From: Paenibacillus mucilaginosus 3016
Lineage (GTDB): Bacteria > Bacillota > Bacilli > Paenibacillales > NBRC-103111
Assembly: GCF_000250655.1 (NCBI RefSeq)
Contig: NC_016935.1
Coordinates: 886,001 to 950,000, forward strand
DNA: 64,000 nucleotides
Direction of reading: 5' to 3'
A model generated the notes under the pieces. It was not told the DNA's origin and made no database searches. It was given only the letters and a program-made list of their open reading frames with translations. The position numbers were made by a program, and so were the translations under genes. Each line of letters starts with the position of its first letter. The stretch's first letter is position 1. Shown here in pieces: positions 25,790 to 35,450 of the stretch.

Positions 25790-27369
25790 GAAGGATCCCC
25801 CCCTCCGTTTTTTTGCCGGGCCTTATTCCGGCTGAAGAATTTGGGTCGCGTGCTCATGCGCTTCCAGCTCAGCCGGCCCAGGAAGGAGTCCTTGATGTCT
25901 CCCGGAATCATTGGGGCGTAAGGAGCCATATACGGCACGCCGAAGGAATAGAGAGAGCACAGATGCTGGATCAGGAAGATGACCCCGAAGAGAATACCGA
26001 ACAGCCCAAAGCCTGCCGCCAGTGCCATGAATACAAACCGCAGCATTCGAACCGATATTGCCATGCTGTAGTGGGGAATGACAAAGTTGGTGATGGCCGT
26101 AAGCGAAACGACGATGACCATGGCGGGTGAGACGAGCCCCGCTTGAATGGCGGCCTGCCCGAGGACAAGCGCACCGACGATGGACATGGCCTGTCCGACC
26201 ATGCGGGGCATGCGGACGCCGGCTTCGCGCAGAATCTCGAAGATGACTTCCATAATGAGCGCCTCGATGAAAGCCGGGAAGGGGATGCCTTCTCTTGAAG
26301 AGGCCAGGCCGATGAGCAGCTCCGTCGGAAGCATCTCCTGGTGAAACGTCGTGATGGCGATATAAGCCGATGGGCCGATCAGGGCGATGAAAAAGCACAC
26401 CAGGCGAAGGTAGCGGATGCCGGTAGAGATATCCGCCCGTTCATAATAGTCCTCCGCTGACATGTAGAACTCATTGAAGAGGCACGGGACAAGCAGGACG
26501 AACGGCGTCCCGTCCACGATGATGGCAACCCGGCCTTCCAGCAGTCCGGCCGCCGCTACGTCAGGCCGCTCCGTATTGGCCATGGTGGGAAAAGGCGTAA
26601 GCGCCTCATCCTGAATGAGCTCTTCGATGTAGCCGCTCTCCAGGATGGCATCGATATCGATGCTGCGGAGCCTGCGCCGCACCTCCTGGATCACGCGCTC
26701 TTCGGCGATGCCTTCGATGAACATGATCCCTATATCCGTTTTGCTGACCCGCCCGATCTTCATCATCTCAAGCCGCAGCTTCGTGTCCTTGATCCGGCGG
26801 CGGATGAGCATCGTATTGGAACGGAGTGTCTCGGTGAAGCCGTCCCGCGGGCCGCGGATGACGGTCTCGGTCTGGGGCTCGGGAATCCCGCGGTCTTTCC
26901 ACCCGCGGGTGCCCACAATGAAGGCTTGAGGATAACCGTCCACGAAGAGCGCAGTGTCCCCCGACAGGACCGCATCGCACACTTCATAGAGCGTATGGGC
27001 TTCACGCATTTCCGATACCGTCAGCAGCGTCTGGCGCAGGAACGCGGGAAGTTCACCGGGGGCTAAGGGAGCCTCACCGCTCCGGAATTCCCGTACGTCG
27101 AGCATCAGGGCGCGCATCATGACCTGCTGGACGATGGCCTTGTCCGCGAGGCCGTCCGAGTGCACGATGCCGGCCGGCACCCCGCCGGCCGCCCCGATCT
27201 GGAAATCCCGGACGAGGATATCCGGTGAGGAGCCGAATTCCTTGCCGATCCGCAGCAGGTTCTCCTGCAGGCGGGAGGAGAGCATGGGGCCGGTAGGCGG
27301 AGCCGGCGCAGGTTTTTGGCTTGGCAGGGGGGGCAGAGCGATCTCCAGCAGCCGGCGCAGGAAGCCCAT
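25786..27369 (-). CDS. gerAA: Spore germinant receptor A subunit (GerAA/GerKA family)
   Basis: A 527-residue membrane protein and the first gene of the operon. A soluble N-terminal domain (about 1-290) has two subdomains and contains GDTALFVDGYPQAFIVGTRGW, RGPRDGFTETLRSNTMLIRRRI and FIEGIAEERVIQEVRRRL. Five or six helices follow with TELLIGLASSREGIPFPAFIEALIMEVIFEILREAG and VIPHYSMAISVRMLRF. The C-terminus is basic. GerAA pentamers are thought to form the ion channel that opens on germinant binding. AAGGAGG precedes ATG 27369. A proline-rich stretch near residues 15-30 lengthens the N-terminus slightly. Confidence 0.92.
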   Translation of the reverse strand: MGFLRRLLEIALPPLPSQKPAPAPPTGPMLSSRLQENLLRIGKEFGSSPDILVRDFQIGAAGGVPAGIVHSDGLADKAIVQQVMMRALMLDVREFRSGEAPLAPGELPAFLRQTLLTVSEMREAHTLYEVCDAVLSGDTALFVDGYPQAFIVGTRGWKDRGIPEPQTETVIRGPRDGFTETLRSNTMLIRRRIKDTKLRLEMMKIGRVSKTDIGIMFIEGIAEERVIQEVRRRLRSIDIDAILESGYIEELIQDEALTPFPTMANTERPDVAAAGLLEGRVAIIVDGTPFVLLVPCLFNEFYMSAEDYYERADISTGIRYLRLVCFFIALIGPSAYIAITTFHQEMLPTELLIGLASSREGIPFPAFIEALIMEVIFEILREAGVRMPRMVGQAMSIVGALVLGQAAIQAGLVSPAMVIVVSLTAITNFVIPHYSMAISVRMLRFVFMALAAGFGLFGILFGVIFLIQHLCSLYSFGVPYMAPYAPMIPGDIKDSFLGRLSWKRMSTRPKFFSRNKARQKNGGGDPS

Positions 27370-27486
27370 GCTGTTCCTCCTTTATCCAGGGAATAAGAAT
27401 AGTAGTAAGTTATCCCAAATCTTGTGTTTCTATGAAGGGTCGGGCGATAATGGGGAGGAAGTGAAGCGGAAGAGGAGAGTGGACGA

Positions 27487-27756
27487 ATGGGGTACTATGT
27501 GGTGATGCTGCCGATGCTCGACGAAGAGAAGAGCAGGGTATACCGGCCGGAGCATCTGGCCTATCTGGAAGAGCAGCGCGGGAAGGGCCGGATCTTTGCC
27601 AACGGACGCTTCCCGGACGGATCGGGCGGCATGGTCATCTACAAGGCGGACAATCTGGAGCAGGCGCAGCAGTGGGCCGCAGAGGATCCGTACGTGCTCC
27701 ATGGCGCACGCCGCGCGGAAGTGCGGGAGTGGGAGATGGTGCCGGGAGCGCTGTAA
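27487..27756 (+). CDS. YciI-like (YCII-related domain) small protein
   Basis: An 89-residue protein with the ferredoxin-like YCII fold: YYVVMLPMLDEEKSRVYRPEHLAYLEEQ, GRIFANGRFPDGSGGMVIYKADN, AAEDPYVLHGARRAEVREWEMV. The conserved His of RPEHLAYL and the Asp of EDPYV are present. Members are small cytosolic enzymes or dimeric domains of mostly unknown activity. GGAGAG lies before ATG 27487. It is a single gene diverging from the ger operon, with a terminator downstream. Confidence 0.8.
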   Translation: MGYYVVMLPMLDEEKSRVYRPEHLAYLEEQRGKGRIFANGRFPDGSGGMVIYKADNLEQAQQWAAEDPYVLHGARRAEVREWEMVPGAL

Positions 27757-27853
27757 GGCGTCCATAGAGCAGCTCTGCGGATAAGCGAATGCAAGCAAGA
27801 GCAGTAGGAATCACACGAAGGAACAGCAGCAGGAATAACAAGCAAGCCGGGAA

Positions 27854-27898
27854 ACAGCCTTACTCACGGGCCTGAACTGTGGGGAAGGTTGTTTTTTT
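27854..27898 (+). terminator. Intrinsic terminator after the YciI-like gene
   Basis: ACAGCCTT (27854-27861) pairs with AAGGTTGT (27885-27892, one G-U pair), followed by seven T. Confidence 0.6.
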
Positions 27899-27949
27899 GA
27901 TGTTCATAGAACCAAGATAATCCAACAAAAAACAAATAAACACACAATC

Positions 27950-27992
27950 TTAAAATGGAGTTAACACAGATTTTACACAAGATTTTTATAGT
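27950..27992 (+). promoter_or_regulatory. Pho box and promoter of the aminoethylphosphonate operon
   Basis: Four hexamers, TTAAAA (27950), TTAACA (27961), TTTACA (27972) and TTTTTA (27983), follow each other at an exact 11-bp step. The PhoP site in Bacillus is TT(A/C/T)A(C/T)A repeated with about 5-bp spacers. A TATAGT -10 box (27987-27992) follows. This predicts PhoPR control under phosphate limitation, which fits the phosphonate genes downstream. Confidence 0.75.
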
Positions 27993-28055
27993 GAAGAAAG
28001 CAAATCAAATGCAAATCAAAAACAACCTAACCCACGGAAAAGGGGAATTTCATTT

Positions 28056-29141
28056 ATGAATGCATGGAGAAAGTGGTTAACCGCCTCGCTGATACTGAGT
28101 ACCCTGACGATCGGCTGCGGTGTGAAGGAAGAGCATTCTCCGCAGGCCGCGGGAGCTTCCAAGCCGGAGACCCAGATTACGAAGAACGGTGAGATCACCG
28201 TCTATACGGCGCTCGAAGACGATCTGATCCAATCCTACCTCACCTCCTTCAAAGCGAAGTATCCGCAGACCAAGGTGAATATCGTGCGCGATTCGACGGG
28301 CGTCATTACGGCCAAGCTGCTCGCCGAGAAGGAGAATCCCGTGGCGGACGTCGTGTGGGGCACGGCGGCGACGAGCCTGCTTGTCCTGGATCAGGCCGGG
28401 CTGCTGGAAGGGTACTCCCCGCAGGGTGTCGAGCGGATTCTCCCCGAGTTCAAGGATGCCGGCCGGCCGGAGAAGTGGGTGGGCATCGACGCCTGGGAAA
28501 CGGCGTTCGTCGTCAATACGAAGGAGCTCGAGAAGAAGAATCTCCCCGTCCCGCGGAGCTACGAGGACCTGCTGAAGCCGGAGTACCAAGGCATGATCGT
28601 GATGCCGCATCCGGCTTCCTCCGGTACAGGCTATCTGGATGTGGCGGGCTGGCTGCAGCTGATGGGAACGGACAAGGCGTGGAGCTACATGGACAAGCTT
28701 CACCAGAATATTGCGATCTACACGCATTCCGGGTCGAAGCCCGCCAAGATGGCGGCTGCAGGGGAATACGCGATCGGGATCTCCTTCGGCTACCGGGGGA
28801 TTCAGGAGAAGAAGAAGGGGGCGCCGCTCGAGGTCGTCTTCCCGGCGGAAGGCTCGGGCTGGGATGTCGAGGCCAATGCGCTCGTGAAGAAGAAGGACAT
28901 CAAGCCGGAGAGCAAGCTCTTCCTTGACTGGGCGATCTCCGAGGAAGCGATGAAAGAGTACAACAAGAACTATGCGATTCTGGCGGTCAAAAACGAGGGC
29001 GGTGCCATTCCGGAGGGTTACACGAAGAACCCGTTAGAACAGCTCATCAAGTATGACTTGAACCGTTCGGCGAAGGAGCGGGAGAGCATTCTCGCCGAGT
29101 GGGAGAAGCGGTACAGCACCAAGGCCGAGGCCAAAAAGTAG
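28056..29141 (+). CDS. phnS: 2-aminoethylphosphonate ABC transporter substrate-binding lipoprotein
   Basis: A 361-residue lipoprotein, with the lipobox LTIGCG at about residue 22. The mature protein is an iron(III)/spermidine-type periplasmic-binding fold: [73 protein letters not shown] and [22 protein letters not shown]. The last two match AEP-binding PhnS-type proteins, where serine and threonine contacts hold the phosphonate. It is the first gene after the Pho box and is followed by the ATPase, permease, phnX and phnW genes, which makes AEP the likely ligand. Confidence 0.88.
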   Translation: MNAWRKWLTASLILSTLTIGCGVKEEHSPQAAGASKPETQITKNGEITVYTALEDDLIQSYLTSFKAKYPQTKVNIVRDSTGVITAKLLAEKENPVADVVWGTAATSLLVLDQAGLLEGYSPQGVERILPEFKDAGRPEKWVGIDAWETAFVVNTKELEKKNLPVPRSYEDLLKPEYQGMIVMPHPASSGTGYLDVAGWLQLMGTDKAWSYMDKLHQNIAIYTHSGSKPAKMAAAGEYAIGISFGYRGIQEKKKGAPLEVVFPAEGSGWDVEANALVKKKDIKPESKLFLDWAISEEAMKEYNKNYAILAVKNEGGAIPEGYTKNPLEQLIKYDLNRSAKERESILAEWEKRYSTKAEAKK

Positions 29142-29158
29142 AAGAGGAAGTGAGAGCG

Positions 29159-30223
29159 GTGTCTTCACCCCCCTATGTATCCGTAAGAGGAGTAACCAAG
29201 TCGTTCGGGTCCCATCAGGCGCTCGGCGGGGTAAGTCTGGACGTGGACCGGGGAGAGTTCGTTTGTCTTCTCGGCCCGAGCGGCTGCGGCAAAACGACCC
29301 TGCTGCGCATCCTGGCCGGATTGGAAGCGCCGGACCGCGGCGGTGTATGGCTTCAGGACCGCGAAGTGACCGGACTCCCGCCGGGGGAGCGCGGCATCGG
29401 CATGGTGTTCCAGTCGTATGCCCTGTTCCCCAACCTGAGCGCCGCGGAGAATATCGCTTACGGCCTCAAGGGGCGGGTGCCGAAGAAGGATATCGCCGAG
29501 CGGGTGCGAGAGGCCCTGGAGCTCATCGGCCTGCCTTCGGCCGCCAGCCGCTATCCGTCCGAGCTCTCCGGCGGCCAGCAGCAGCGGGTGGCCCTGGCCC
29601 GGGCGGTGGTCACCCGGCCGCAGCTGCTGCTGCTCGACGAGCCGCTGTCCGCGCTCGACGCGAAGGTGCGGCAGAAGCTGCGGCTGGAGCTGCGCTCCCT
29701 GCAGGAGGAGCTCGGCCTCACGACGATCATGGTCACCCATGATCAGGAGGAAGCGCTGACGATGGCCGACCGGATCATCCTCATGAACGAGGCGCGGATC
29801 GTCCAGGCGGGCACGCCGCAGGAAGTGTACGAACGCCCGGCTTCGCCGTTCGCGGCCGATTTCATCGGCGCCGTCAATTTCTTCCCCGCGGGCCGGTTCC
29901 GGGGGGGCCCTGACCGAGAGGAACTGCTGGCCATCCGGCCGGAGCACATCCGCATCGTGGGTCCCGGCGAGCGGACAGAAACGGCGCCTATCCGGTGCCG
30001 GGTACGCCATGTGGAGTTCCGCGGCCCGTTCTACCGGGCGGCCGTCCAGCCTTTGGATGATGCCTATGCTTCCACAGAGGGCCTCATTACAGTGGATATC
30101 CCGGCTCCGCAGGCAGACCTCTTGCGCCTCGCCAAGGACAGTCTCCTGAGTGTGCATCTTCCTCAGGAGCGGCTGATCGCATTCGACGGGAGGGCGCCCT
30201 TGCCCGGCTCCAACGCTTCTTGA
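29159..30223 (+). CDS. phnT: 2-aminoethylphosphonate ABC transporter ATP-binding protein
   Basis: A 354-residue ATPase with Walker [11 protein letters not shown] loop [21 protein letters not shown], signature LSGGQQQR, Walker [15 protein letters not shown] and switch His in [13 protein letters not shown]-like C-terminal domain ([14 protein letters not shown] onward) follows. I chose GTG 29159; the open frame upstream overlaps phnS and lacks a ribosome site, while AGGAAGTGAG precedes this codon. It powers the fused permease that follows. Confidence 0.88.
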   Translation: MSSPPYVSVRGVTKSFGSHQALGGVSLDVDRGEFVCLLGPSGCGKTTLLRILAGLEAPDRGGVWLQDREVTGLPPGERGIGMVFQSYALFPNLSAAENIAYGLKGRVPKKDIAERVREALELIGLPSAASRYPSELSGGQQQRVALARAVVTRPQLLLLDEPLSALDAKVRQKLRLELRSLQEELGLTTIMVTHDQEEALTMADRIILMNEARIVQAGTPQEVYERPASPFAADFIGAVNFFPAGRFRGGPDREELLAIRPEHIRIVGPGERTETAPIRCRVRHVEFRGPFYRAAVQPLDDAYASTEGLITVDIPAPQADLLRLAKDSLLSVHLPQERLIAFDGRAPLPGSNAS

Positions 30224-30264
30224 TGCATCGCCCGAAGCCTGAATTCACGAAGGAGAGTTACGTT

Positions 30265-31992
30265 ATGCAGACCGTAAGGCCGGCCCGCCGGCTTTCCCTT
30301 TTCTCCCGCCGCACCTTCCTGAATCCCACCCGGCTGTGGATGCTGTTCCTGCTCGCGCTGCTCGGCGTAAGCCTGGTGCTTCCGCTGTATGAGCTGTTCC
30401 GCCAGGCTTTCCTGGGGCCTCAAGGGGAGTTCGCAGGGCTGACGCACTTTGCCAGGTTCCTGGAGTCTCCGGCCCTGATGCAGTCCATCGGCAACACGCT
30501 GCTGGTGGCGGGCTGCACGACGGTGGTCTCCGTAGTGCTGGCTTTCGGCTTCGCTTTTGCCGTGACCCGGACCGACCTGCGGGGCAGGGGCTTCTACCGG
30601 GCACTCGTGCTCCTGCCCCTCTTCGCACCGACGATGATGCACGGTATCGGACTGGTCTATCTGCTGGGCAACCAGGGACTGATCACGACCGGCTTGTTCG
30701 GCCTGCTTCCGTGGGCGCCCAAGGTAGAGCTGTACGGTCCGCTCGGGATCATCCTGGCGGAGATCGTCTACACCTTCCCTCAGGCGTACCTGATTCTGGC
30801 CGCAGCCCTGGGCTCCAGCGACCAGCGATTGTATGAGGCGGCTTCGGTCATGGGGGCGGGACCGCTGCGCCGGTTCTTCACCCTGACGCTGCCCAGCGCT
30901 AAGCTCGGGCTGCTCTCCGCCGCTTTCGTCTGCTTCACGATGAGCTTCACCGACTTCGGGGCGCCGAAGATTGTCGGCGGCCAGTATGCCGTGCTTGCTA
31001 CGGACATCTACAAGCAGGTTATCGGTCAGCAGAATATAGCCATGGGAGCGGTGGTCGGCCTGCTGCTCACCATTCCTTCCGTGCTGGCGTTCATCGTGGA
31101 CCGTCTTATCGCCCGGAAGCAGCAGGCGTTCGTCAGCGCCAGATCGGTGGCCTACCGGCCTGCTCCGAACCGGCTGCGCAATCTCTTATGCCACCTCTAC
31201 TGCGCCGGTGTGTGCGGTGCGATTCTGCTTCTCATGGGGGCGGTCGTGCTCGCTTCGCTGGTCAAGGTATGGCCGTACAACCTGAGCTTGTCCCTGCAGC
31301 ATTACGACTTCTCGCAGGTGGCGGGGGAGGGTCTGGGACCGTATTGGACGAGCCTGAAGATCGCGCTCTGGACCGCCCTTGCCGGAACGGTGGTTACCTA
31401 CTTCTTCGCTTATCTTCAGGAGAAGACGAGAGGAATGCACCTGCTCCGCAGCGGGGCTTACTTCCTGTCGATTCTGCCGATGGCGCTGCCTGGCATGGTG
31501 ATCGGCCTTGGGTTCATCTTCTTCTTCAACCGGCCCGAGAACCCGCTTCATGTGATGTATGGAACGGCGGCGATCCTGGTGCTGGCGAATGTCGTTCATT
31601 TTTTCTCGGTCCCATTCCTGACGGCACTTGAGGCACTGAAGAAGCTCGACAAAGACTTCGAGCATGTCTCCGAGTCGATGAATGTTCCGTTCTACCGCAC
31701 CCTGTGGAGGGTGACGCTGCCGATGACGCTGCCGGCCCTGCTGGAGATGGCGCTCTATTATTTCGTCAATGCGATGGTGACGGTATCCGCGGTGGTCTTC
31801 CTCTATACGGCGGAGCTCAAGCCCGCATCGGTAGCGGTGGTGAACATGGACGATGCGGGAGACGTCGCCCCGGCGGCAGCCATGTCGGTGCTCATCCTTC
31901 TGACGAACGCCGGGGTTCGTCTGCTGTACGAGACGGCCGGGGTCAGGTGGCTCCGCCGGCGGCAGGCTTGGCTGAAGCGGGACAGAGCGTGA
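30265..31992 (+). CDS. phnU: 2-aminoethylphosphonate ABC transporter permease, fused PhnU-PhnV
   Basis: A 575-residue permease with two complete transmembrane halves in one chain, each with an EAA-type loop: LYEAASVMGAGPLRRFFTLTLPSAKLG (first half) and FEHVSESMNVPFYRTLWRVTLPMTLPALLE (second half). Twelve helices are apparent. The start is ATG 30265, 7 nt after AAGGAGAG. In Salmonella the halves are separate PhnU and PhnV proteins; the fused form is known in other bacteria and matches FbpB-like permeases. It completes a binding protein-ATPase-permease importer. Confidence 0.87.
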   Translation: MQTVRPARRLSLFSRRTFLNPTRLWMLFLLALLGVSLVLPLYELFRQAFLGPQGEFAGLTHFARFLESPALMQSIGNTLLVAGCTTVVSVVLAFGFAFAVTRTDLRGRGFYRALVLLPLFAPTMMHGIGLVYLLGNQGLITTGLFGLLPWAPKVELYGPLGIILAEIVYTFPQAYLILAAALGSSDQRLYEAASVMGAGPLRRFFTLTLPSAKLGLLSAAFVCFTMSFTDFGAPKIVGGQYAVLATDIYKQVIGQQNIAMGAVVGLLLTIPSVLAFIVDRLIARKQQAFVSARSVAYRPAPNRLRNLLCHLYCAGVCGAILLLMGAVVLASLVKVWPYNLSLSLQHYDFSQVAGEGLGPYWTSLKIALWTALAGTVVTYFFAYLQEKTRGMHLLRSGAYFLSILPMALPGMVIGLGFIFFFNRPENPLHVMYGTAAILVLANVVHFFSVPFLTALEALKKLDKDFEHVSESMNVPFYRTLWRVTLPMTLPALLEMALYYFVNAMVTVSAVVFLYTAELKPASVAVVNMDDAGDVAPAAAMSVLILLTNAGVRLLYETAGVRWLRRRQAWLKRDRA

Positions 31993-32069
31993 GAAGAAGC
32001 TTGGAATAGAAGCTTGGAACTGAAAAACTGAAACATGACATACCAATTCGAAAGGCAGGAGTGGGAACG

Positions 32070-32867
32070 ATGGTACAGGCAGTGATTTTGGATTGGGCCG
32101 GAACGACGGTCGATTACGGGAGCTTTGCTCCGGTCAAGGCATTCATGGACACGTTCGCTGAAGAGGGGGTCGAAGTGACGGCGGAGGAAGTGCGTAAACC
32201 TATGGGGCGGCTCAAAATCGACCATCTGCGTGCGATCTGTGCCCTGGACCGGGTGGCCGCACGATGGCGTGAGGTGCATGGTGCCGAGCCCGGGGAGGCG
32301 GACGTGCAGCGGATGTATGCGGCGTTCGAAGAGAGGCTGCTCGGGATTCTCCCGCAGTATGCGGAGCCCGTACCGGGAGCCGTCGCTCTCGCGGAGAGGC
32401 TGAGGGAGCGCGGAATCCGCATCGGCTCCACGACAGGCTATACAGCGGAGATGATGGACATTGTGGCGCCGGAGGCGCAAAAACGGGGCTATGCCCCCGA
32501 CGTGCTCGTTACCCCGTCGGAGGTGGCGGCCGGCCGGCCGGCTCCGTGGATGATCTACCGCAACGCCGAGAAGCTGGGTGTGCAGGAAATGCACGGAATG
32601 GTGAAGTGCGGCGACACCTTCAGCGATATTGAAGAAGGCCGCAGGGCCGGGGTGTGGACGGCCGCCGTGCTGCTCGGCAGCAGCGAGCTCGGGCTGACGC
32701 AGCCGGAAGTGCTGGCGGAAGATCCTGCAGCGCTCGCCGGGCGGATGGAGAGGCTGGCGGAGGCCTACCGCGAGGCCGGGGCACATTATGTGATCGACAC
32801 GATCGGAGACCTGGACGCTGTCGTCACGGACATCTCTGCGCGGCTGGCCCGCGGGGAGCGCCCATGA
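32070..32867 (+). CDS. phnX: Phosphonoacetaldehyde hydrolase (phosphonatase)
   Basis: Converts phosphonoacetaldehyde to acetaldehyde and phosphate, breaking the C-P bond. The 265-residue protein belongs to the HAD superfamily. The nucleophile is Asp8 in ILDWAGTTVDYGSF. The cap domain carries Lys49 in GRLKIDHLRAI, which forms the Schiff base. TTGYTAEMMD supplies the Ser/Thr motif and VKCGDTFSDIEEG the acidic motif. ATG 32070 lies 8 nt after AGGAG. Its stop overlaps the phnW start (ATGA). The full catalytic set is intact. Confidence 0.95.
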   Translation: MVQAVILDWAGTTVDYGSFAPVKAFMDTFAEEGVEVTAEEVRKPMGRLKIDHLRAICALDRVAARWREVHGAEPGEADVQRMYAAFEERLLGILPQYAEPVPGAVALAERLRERGIRIGSTTGYTAEMMDIVAPEAQKRGYAPDVLVTPSEVAAGRPAPWMIYRNAEKLGVQEMHGMVKCGDTFSDIEEGRRAGVWTAAVLLGSSELGLTQPEVLAEDPAALAGRMERLAEAYREAGAHYVIDTIGDLDAVVTDISARLARGERP

Positions 32868-34075
32868 TGCGCGCCGGGAACCCGGGGGACGCCGTGCGGC
32901 TCCCGGGAGGGGAAGCCGATCTGCCGGAGGCGCCGTACCTGCTGCTGACACCGGGGCCGCTGACGACGACGAAGACGGTCAAGGCGTCGATGCTCCGCGA
33001 CTGGTGCACGTGGGACCGCGACTACAACGGGCTCGTCCAGTCGGTGCGTGAGCGGCTGGTGGAGCTGGCGGCACCGGGCGGTGCCCGCGAGTTCACCGCG
33101 GTCCTCATGCAGGGCAGCGGCACGTTCGCGGTCGAGAGCGCCGTGGGCACCTTCCTGCCGCGGGAGGGCGGCAAGCTGGCCGTGCTCTGCAATGGGGCCT
33201 ACGGCGAACGGATTGCGCGCATCGCAGAGGTGCTGGGCATCGAGCTCGCGCTGCTCCGCAGCGAAGAGACCGAGCCGGCCGATGCCGAAGCGCTGGCCCG
33301 GCTGCTCGAAGCCGACCCGGCCATCACGCACGTGGCCGCGGTGCACTGCGAGACGACGACGGGGATGCTCAATCCCGTCCGGGACATTGCAGCGGCGGCC
33401 AAACGGTACGGCCGGACGGTGATCATCGACGCGATGAGCTCCTTCGGCGGCATTCCGCTCGATATGCGGGAGCTCGGTATCGATGTGCTGGTCTCCTCCA
33501 GCAACAAGTGCATCCAGGGCGTCCCCGGCTTCGGGTTCGTCATCGCGCGCCGCGGGCTGCTGGCCGGCTGCCGGGGGCACGCCCGCTCCCACGCGCTCGA
33601 TCTCTTCGACCAGTGGGAGACGATGGAGCGGCACGGGGGCAAGTGGCGCTTCACCTCGCCGACGCATGTGGTCCGCGCGTTCGACCAGGCGCTGCAGGAG
33701 CTGGAAGCGGAGGGCGGTCCGGCCGCGCGTCACGCCCGGTACCTCGAGAGCCACCGCACGCTGGTGGATGGAATGGAAGCGCTGGGCTTCCTTCCCCTGC
33801 TGCCGGAGGCGCTGCGGTCGCCGTTCATTACCACATTCCGTTACCCGGCATCGGATGGGTTTGATTTTGACGAGTGGTATCTGCGGCTGAAGGCAGCCGG
33901 CTTTGTAATCTATCCGGGGAAGCTGTCCTCGGCGGACACGTTCCGCATCGGAACGATCGGCGAGGTGTACCCGGAGGATATGAGGCGGCTGACGGAGGCG
34001 GTGAAGAGGAGCCGGTTCTGGCTGGAGGCAGGGGCTTCGGAGGAAGATGTGCCGGAGCATTCACCCGTACGGTAA
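32864..34075 (+). CDS. phnW: 2-aminoethylphosphonate--pyruvate transaminase
   Basis: Transfers the amino group of AEP to pyruvate, giving phosphonoacetaldehyde and alanine. It has 403 residues from ATG 32864. The typical start of the fold is YLLLTPGPLTTTKTVKASMLRDWCTWD. GSGTFAVESAVGTFLP binds the cofactor phosphate, IIDAMSSFGGIPLDM includes the Asp that contacts the PLP ring, and SSSNKCIQGVPGFGFVIARR carries the PLP lysine. The N-terminus is about 20 residues longer than usual; the second ATG (32867) is an alternative start. Translation is coupled to phnX by a four-base overlap. Confidence 0.93.
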   Translation: MMRAGNPGDAVRLPGGEADLPEAPYLLLTPGPLTTTKTVKASMLRDWCTWDRDYNGLVQSVRERLVELAAPGGAREFTAVLMQGSGTFAVESAVGTFLPREGGKLAVLCNGAYGERIARIAEVLGIELALLRSEETEPADAEALARLLEADPAITHVAAVHCETTTGMLNPVRDIAAAAKRYGRTVIIDAMSSFGGIPLDMRELGIDVLVSSSNKCIQGVPGFGFVIARRGLLAGCRGHARSHALDLFDQWETMERHGGKWRFTSPTHVVRAFDQALQELEAEGGPAARHARYLESHRTLVDGMEALGFLPLLPEALRSPFITTFRYPASDGFDFDEWYLRLKAAGFVIYPGKLSSADTFRIGTIGEVYPEDMRRLTEAVKRSRFWLEAGASEEDVPEHSPVR

Positions 34076-34119
34076 CGATACCGGCCGATCCTGTCCTACA
34101 ACTATAAAGGAGACAGCCC

Positions 34120-35310
34120 ATGAATATCTTATGCCTTGGAGGCGCGGGACGGATCTGCCGCGAAGCGGTGCTGGATCTCGTAGAGCACTCCTCGTTCTCA
34201 CGGATTACGGTTGCCGATTACAATGAAGAGGAAGGCCGGAAGGTGGCCGCCTCCATGAACGATCCGCGGGTCGACTTTGTTCGCGTGAATGTGCACGATC
34301 ATGAGGCGACCGTGGACCTGATGCGCGGCTTCGATATCGTGATGGACGGGACGACGATCACACTGAACGGGCTGACGACGGCCTGCATCGCCGAAGCCGG
34401 CTGCCACGGCATCAACCTGAACGGCTTCGGCGAAGAAGATCCCTTCCATGAACGGTTCGTCCGCAGCGGACGAGTCTGCGTGCCGGGCTTCGGCATGACG
34501 CCGGGCGTTACACAGATGATGGCCATGCATGCGGCCGCCGGTATGGAGCGGGTCGACGAGGTTCGCGTCTCGCACGGCTCGTTCCGTCCGATCGCCTTCT
34601 CCCGCTCAATTACGGAGACGACAACGTATGAATATGATCCACAGCTGCCCGGCCGCGTCGTATATGAGGACGGCGAGTTCATCCAGGTGCCCCCGTTCGC
34701 CCGGCCGCGGGAGATCGAGCTGCCGGCCCCTTACGGGCCGACCGTGCAGTACATCATCCCGCATGCGGAGACGAGGACGCTGGCCAAGGCTCTGGCACCG
34801 AAGGGCGTCCGCATGATCGAGGTGCGCGGCACCTGGCCGCAGATGAACATGCGGCTAGTGAGGGCCCTGTACGAGTACGGCTTCCTGCGCAATGACAAGA
34901 TCCGGGTGAACGGGGCGGAGGTTGGCATTCTTGACTGCATCGGGGAATATTTGTACCATGCCCCAGAAGGCCGGGAAACCGAATTGTACGGCTATGCCCT
35001 TCATGTCGAGGTCACCGGGATGGAACAGGGTAGAGCCGTATGCCGCACGCTGACGCACACGCATCCCGCCTCCGACGGCTCCGTACCGGGCTGGGAGGGC
35101 CTGCGTGCCTATACGCGCAGTGTGGGCATCCCTATGGCGGTGGCTGCGGAGCTGATCGCCCAAGGCCGTCTACTGGAGCCGGCCCGCAGCGGAATCCTGA
35201 CGCCGGAGGAGGCGTTCGATCCGGGGACCGTCTTCGGCGCGCTGGAGAAGAGGGACATCCGCGTGCATGAACGCGTAGAAGCGGTGCCGGGAACCGGAAT
35301 GGCCGGCTGA
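34120..35310 (+). CDS. Saccharopine dehydrogenase-like NAD(P)-dependent oxidoreductase in the AEP operon
   Basis: A 396-residue protein. The N-terminal Rossmann fold begins MNILCLGGAGRICREAVLDLVEH, with ITVADYNEEEGRKVA as the second strand and acidic end. GFDIVMDGTTITLNGLTTACIAEAGCHGINLNG and VCVPGFGMTPGVTQMMAMHAA are typical of the saccharopine dehydrogenase/carboxynorspermidine synthase superfamily. The C-terminal half is the matching alpha/beta catalytic domain. AAGGAG precedes ATG 34120, 44 bp after phnW, with no terminator between. The family reduces imines or oxidises secondary amines, so I infer that it may free AEP from N-substituted (opine-like) derivatives before PhnW. That is a hypothesis; substrate and direction are unknown. 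Confidence 0.75.
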   Translation: MNILCLGGAGRICREAVLDLVEHSSFSRITVADYNEEEGRKVAASMNDPRVDFVRVNVHDHEATVDLMRGFDIVMDGTTITLNGLTTACIAEAGCHGINLNGFGEEDPFHERFVRSGRVCVPGFGMTPGVTQMMAMHAAAGMERVDEVRVSHGSFRPIAFSRSITETTTYEYDPQLPGRVVYEDGEFIQVPPFARPREIELPAPYGPTVQYIIPHAETRTLAKALAPKGVRMIEVRGTWPQMNMRLVRALYEYGFLRNDKIRVNGAEVGILDCIGEYLYHAPEGRETELYGYALHVEVTGMEQGRAVCRTLTHTHPASDGSVPGWEGLRAYTRSVGIPMAVAAELIAQGRLLEPARSGILTPEEAFDPGTVFGALEKRDIRVHERVEAVPGTGMAG

Positions 35311-35366
35311 GGGGAAGGCGCGGCAGGGAGCCCCATAGTTTGCACGGCAGCATCTATACCCAATTT

Positions 35367-35399
35367 TTTACACAGTCTTCATAATGGATACGTTACAAT
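35367..35399 (+). promoter_or_regulatory. Probable second Pho-type promoter, before the DeoR-family gene
   Basis: TTTACA (35367) and TTCATA (35378) are 11 bp apart and match the PhoP hexamer. A TACAAT -10 box (35394-35399) follows 10 bp after. The spacing mirrors the promoter at 27950-27992, where the TTTACA hexamer ends 9 bp before its -10 box. Confidence 0.5.
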
Positions 35400-35450
35400 G
35401 ATAGATAATCATGTCTTACGGGGCACTACAGAAGCGGAGGGCAAGGACCG

